Source: Nemertoderma westbladi (lineage: Eukaryota > Xenacoelomorpha > Nemertodermatida > Nemertodermatidae). From it: 30,689 bases of DNA. Positions within the stretch are counted from its first letter, which is position 1, and each line of letters begins with the position of its first letter. Below the pieces are notes generated by a model. The model was given only the letters and a program-made list of their open reading frames with translations, was not told where the DNA came from and did no database searches. The translations under genes were made by a program, and so were the position numbers. The DNA is taken from NCBI GenBank assembly GCA_032718475.1, contig JAUCBJ010005832.1, positions 1-30,689 on the forward strand, in the 5' to 3' direction. This document shows positions 27,366-30,689 of the stretch, one piece after another.

Positions 27366-30300
27366 CTCAAACTCTCTCAGTACTATGTACCCTGCTACTC
27401 CGGTACTATGTACCCTGCTACTACTCTCGTGGTATGTCTATATGGTGGTGTAGCCATGCGCGAGTGGATACATATGTAACATTTAAAAGTAAAATTGCTG
27501 TCAGAAGGTCAAATGTTTATTCTAGAACATAAAACCTCTTGGCACAGTAATAACTTACTGAAACAATACAACAACATTCAAGTGCATGGTGTTGTTATTT
27601 GAGAAATAATACATGTGACGTATTTACAGTGGCTGTAACATTTCTAGAACATAGTTACTATGTGAAAGATTGACTTTTTACTTAACATTTTCCACGTTCA
27701 TGATAAAAGTCTCTAATTTCGTTGATGATGTTCTTTACATCGAATGTATTTTGTAATGTTAAACAGGAAAGTCTTCATTATTATTATGAAGTGGAATTGA
27801 ATCCACTTACACTCCCCCCCATGCTATCTTCCCTGTGAGAAGATATCATCAACCTCAAGTGCGCTTCAATTCCGCTGGAACCCAATCTACTATCGGGTGT
27901 GGGGTGGAGTTCTTTTCTCGGGGTACCCTCGTGCTCAACCCATTTTGGTCCTCACTCTCCTTTCTCTCATCGGGTCTCAAGTATGTGTGCACCATGCCAG
28001 TGAGATCCGTCTAAAGTCTCCACCTAGCCCTGACGAGCCTCACCCTCCCTTCTGTGCCGTCGCACTCAAGAAGCGTGATTCATCTAGTGTCTCGTCCTTC
28101 TATCATAGTCAATTGGTCCCCAGTCCCAGTAGTTAATTGGAAAGGGTTATATATGACTATAGTACTTATATTGGTAGTATTTATATTACTTAATCGATGG
28201 TTGGCATCCCTTTGGTATCCTCGCCAACTCCCCTGGGGGAATCCCCATAGGCCCTCGAATATGCTACCAACTTCTTCCACCTCTTGTACGGTGTGTCCAC
28301 CTCTCTGTCCACTAGGTGTTGGCTACCGTAGTGTACCGACTCGCCCTTCGGCCCCAGGTGGTCTACAAAACCCTCAGAGGCCACCTTAAAGGCTCTCCTG
28401 TGATCTAGAGGTGTTCCTGATAGCAGAAACACCATCGGCTCTCTTCTGATAACCACAGCCTTGAATAGGTTTAATAAACCTATCATTATCCAATCCTCCT
28501 GAAAGATATTTTAGTGAGTTCGCCAGTTCCGCTCCGTACTCCTCTTGGAACTTGCCCCAGTCCATCGGCTTGTGGCATATAATCCCATGAGCTGGCCCAT
28601 TCCCACTGCTCCACAATGTCCTGTTCTCTACCACCCCAAAATGCCAATTTTCCTCAGTCTTATTTTAATTTTATCTATGTTCCCCCCTGTCTGTGCTATT
28701 ATCCTATCTACCTTCCTACTTCCTTCTTACTATGTGCCCTACTGCTACTATACTATGCCTACATACCCTTTACTTTCTTACTATGTGGCGCTCTCGGTGC
28801 CCACAACTTCTATCTTCTATGGTACTATGTACCCTAATACTGCTACTATGGTATACCTACATACCATACCCTTCATTATCTTACTATGTGGCGCTTTCGG
28901 TGCCCACAACCCCTCTGCTACTACTTCTATGGTATACCTACATACCATACCCTCTACTCTCTTTCTACATGGCGCTTTCAGTGCCCACAACCCCTCTGCT
29001 ACTACTTCTATGGTATACCTACATACCATACCCTCTACTCTCTTTCTACGTGGCGCTTTCGGTGCCCACAACCTCAAACTCTCTCAGTACTATGTACCCT
29101 GCTACTCCGGTACTATGTACCCTGCTACTACTCTCGTGGTATGTCTATATGGTGGTGTAGCCATGCGCGAGTGGATACATATGTAACATTTAAAAGTAAA
29201 ATTGCTGTCAGAAGGTCAAATGTTTATTCTAGAACATAAAACCTCTTGGCACAGTAATAACTTACTGAAACAATACAACAACATTCAAGTGCATGGTGTT
29301 GTTATTTGAGAAATAATACATGTGACGTATTTACAGTGGCTGTAACATTTCTAGAACATAGTTACTATGTGAAAGATTGACTTTTTACTTAACATTTTCC
29401 ACGTTCATGATAAAAGTCTCTAATTTCGTTGATGATGTTCTTTACATCGAATGTATTTTGTAATGTTAAACAGGAAAGTCTTCATTATTATTATGAAGTG
29501 GAATTGAATCCACTTACACTCCCCCCCATGCTATCTTCCCTGTGAGAAGATATCATCAACCTCAAGTGCGCTTCAATTCCGCTGGAACCCAATCTACTAT
29601 CGGGTGTGGGGTGGAGTTCTTTTCTCGGGGTACCCTCGTGCTCAACCCATTTTGGTCCTCACTCTCCTTTCTCTCATCGGGTCTCAAGTATGTGTGCACC
29701 ATGCCAGTGAGATCCGTCTAAAGTCTCCACCTAGCCCTGACGAGCCTCACCCTCCCTTCTGTGCCATCGCACTCAAGAAGCGTGATTCATCTAGTGTCTC
29801 GTCCTTCTATCATAGTCAATTGGTCCCCAGTCCCAGTAGTTAATTGGAAAGGGTTATATATGACTATAGTACTTATATTGGTAGTATTTATATTACTTAA
29901 TCGATGGTTGGCATCCCTTTGGTATCCTCGCCAACTCCCCTGGGGGAATCCCCATAGGCCCTCGAATATGCTACCAACTTCTTCCACCTCTTGTACGGTG
30001 TGTCCACCTCTCTGTCCACTAGGTGTTGGCTACCGTAGTGTACCGACTCGCCCTTCGGCCCCAGGTGGTCTACAAAACCCTCAGAGGCCACCTTAAAGGC
30101 TCTCCTGTGATCTAGAGGTGTTCCTGATAGCAGAAACACCATCGGCTCTCTTCTGATAACCACAGCCTTGAATAGGTTTAATAAACCTATCATTATCCAA
30201 TCCTCCTGAAAGATATTTTAGTGAGTTCGCCAGTTCCGCTCCGTACTCCTCTTGGAACTTGCCCCAGTCCATCGGCTTGTGGCATATAATCCCATGAGCT

Positions 30301-30689
30301 GGCCCATTCCCACTGCTCCACAATGTCCTGTTCTCTACCACCCCAAAATGCCAATTTTCCTCAGTCTTATTTTAATTTTATCTATGTCCCCCCCTGTCTG
30401 TGCTATTATCCTATCTACCTTCCTACTTCCTTCTTACTATGTGCCCTACTGCTACTATACTATGCCTACATACCCTTTACTTTCTTACTATGTGGCGCTC
30501 TCGGTGCCCACAACTTCTATCTTCTATGGTACTATGTACCCTAATACTGCTACTATGGTATACCTACATACCATACCCTTCATTATCTTACTACGTGGCG
30601 CTTTCGGTGCCCACAACCCCTCTGCTACTACTTCTATGGTATACCTACATACCATACCCTCTACTCTCTTTCTACATGGCGCTTTCAGT

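Larger units (their letters stand above)
26117..30689. repeat. 1707-bp tandem array, 2.7 units in the window
   Basis: Unit starts (ctatcttccctgtgagaaga) are at 26117, 27824 and 29531, exactly 1707 bases apart. Units 1 and 2 appear identical wherever compared; unit 3 (29531-30689, cut by the window end) differs at only three places I could find: 29766 (g to a), 30388 (t to c) and 30594 (t to c). The left edge is sharp: upstream of 26117 the sequence is unrelated to the unit's 3' end. Each unit has a GC-moderate first kilobase, an 81-bp minisatellite and an AT-rich non-coding last 350 bases ending in a 7-bp inverted repeat (AAGTGGA, TCCACTT) and a C7 run. Confidence 0.97.

Noticed and set aside
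26838-27479. 213-codon plus-strand frame, with 155- and 117-codon frames overlapping it
   Set aside because: All three plus-strand frames, and one minus frame, stay open through the 81-bp repeat because its length is a multiple of three; the peptides are hydrophobic repeats without a domain. The same applies to the copies in the later 1707-bp units.
27790-27815. tRNA-like T-arm (AAGTGGA-ATTGAA-TCCACTT)
   Set aside because: The stem is 7 bp with a 6-base loop, not a 5-bp stem with a 7-base loop, and no acceptor, D or anticodon arm can be drawn around it.

Overview
The window looks like nuclear DNA from an invertebrate animal. It is AT-rich, with long gene-poor stretches, many microsatellites and minisatellites, homopolymer G/C runs, and several unrelated classes of eukaryotic transposable element, all fragmentary. 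I found no operon structure, Shine-Dalgarno sites, rRNA, convincing tRNA or CRISPR array. The relatives I recognise (LINE endonuclease/RT tails, a piggyBac-type element, a Helitron-type Rep, and a DDE-like transposase family common in cnidarians, molluscs and arthropods) fit a metazoan, but I cannot name the species. No intact host gene can be supported; nearly all protein-like sequence is transposon-derived or decayed.

Layout. 1-4.2 kb: AT-rich DNA, a 10-bp tandem repeat, a LINE 3' tail (minus strand) beside an acidic peptide remnant, microsatellites, and a possible exon at 3.5-3.8 kb. 4.2-6.7 kb: a minus-strand DDE-like transposase gene, cut at its 3' end by a 20-bp minisatellite and split by a 5'-truncated LINE fragment flanked by a perfect 8-bp target duplication. 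7.4-8.5 kb: a CGT microsatellite leading into a 315-bp tandem repeat. 8.7-9.6 kb: the 5' part of a LINE with an endonuclease domain (minus). 9.8-10.3 kb: a 19-bp tandem array. 10.3-10.8 kb: a different LINE's C-terminal region (plus). 11.9-12.7 kb: a frameshifted Helitron-type Rep with its HUH motif. 13.2-16.6 kb: several decayed plus-strand reading frames of unknown family, then a 44-bp array with about 15 units. 19.1-20.7 kb: a TTAA-flanked non-autonomous piggyBac-like element filled with 160-166-bp repeats. 20.75-22.5 kb: two decayed coding regions, one a long single-frame zinc-knuckle reading frame broken only by stops. 22.9-24.7 kb: hairpins, a 42-bp repeat ORF and a 162-bp repeat. 26.1 kb to the window end: a nearly perfect tandem array of a 1707-bp unit, 2.7 copies visible, itself holding an 81-bp minisatellite.

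The genes do not form a pathway. The window records successive transposon insertions, nested once with certainty (LINE inside transposase), followed by mutational decay and tandem-repeat growth inside or beside the elements. The least explained parts are the zinc-knuckle reading frame at 21268-22491, the unrecognised frames at 13258-16589, and the young 1707-bp array.
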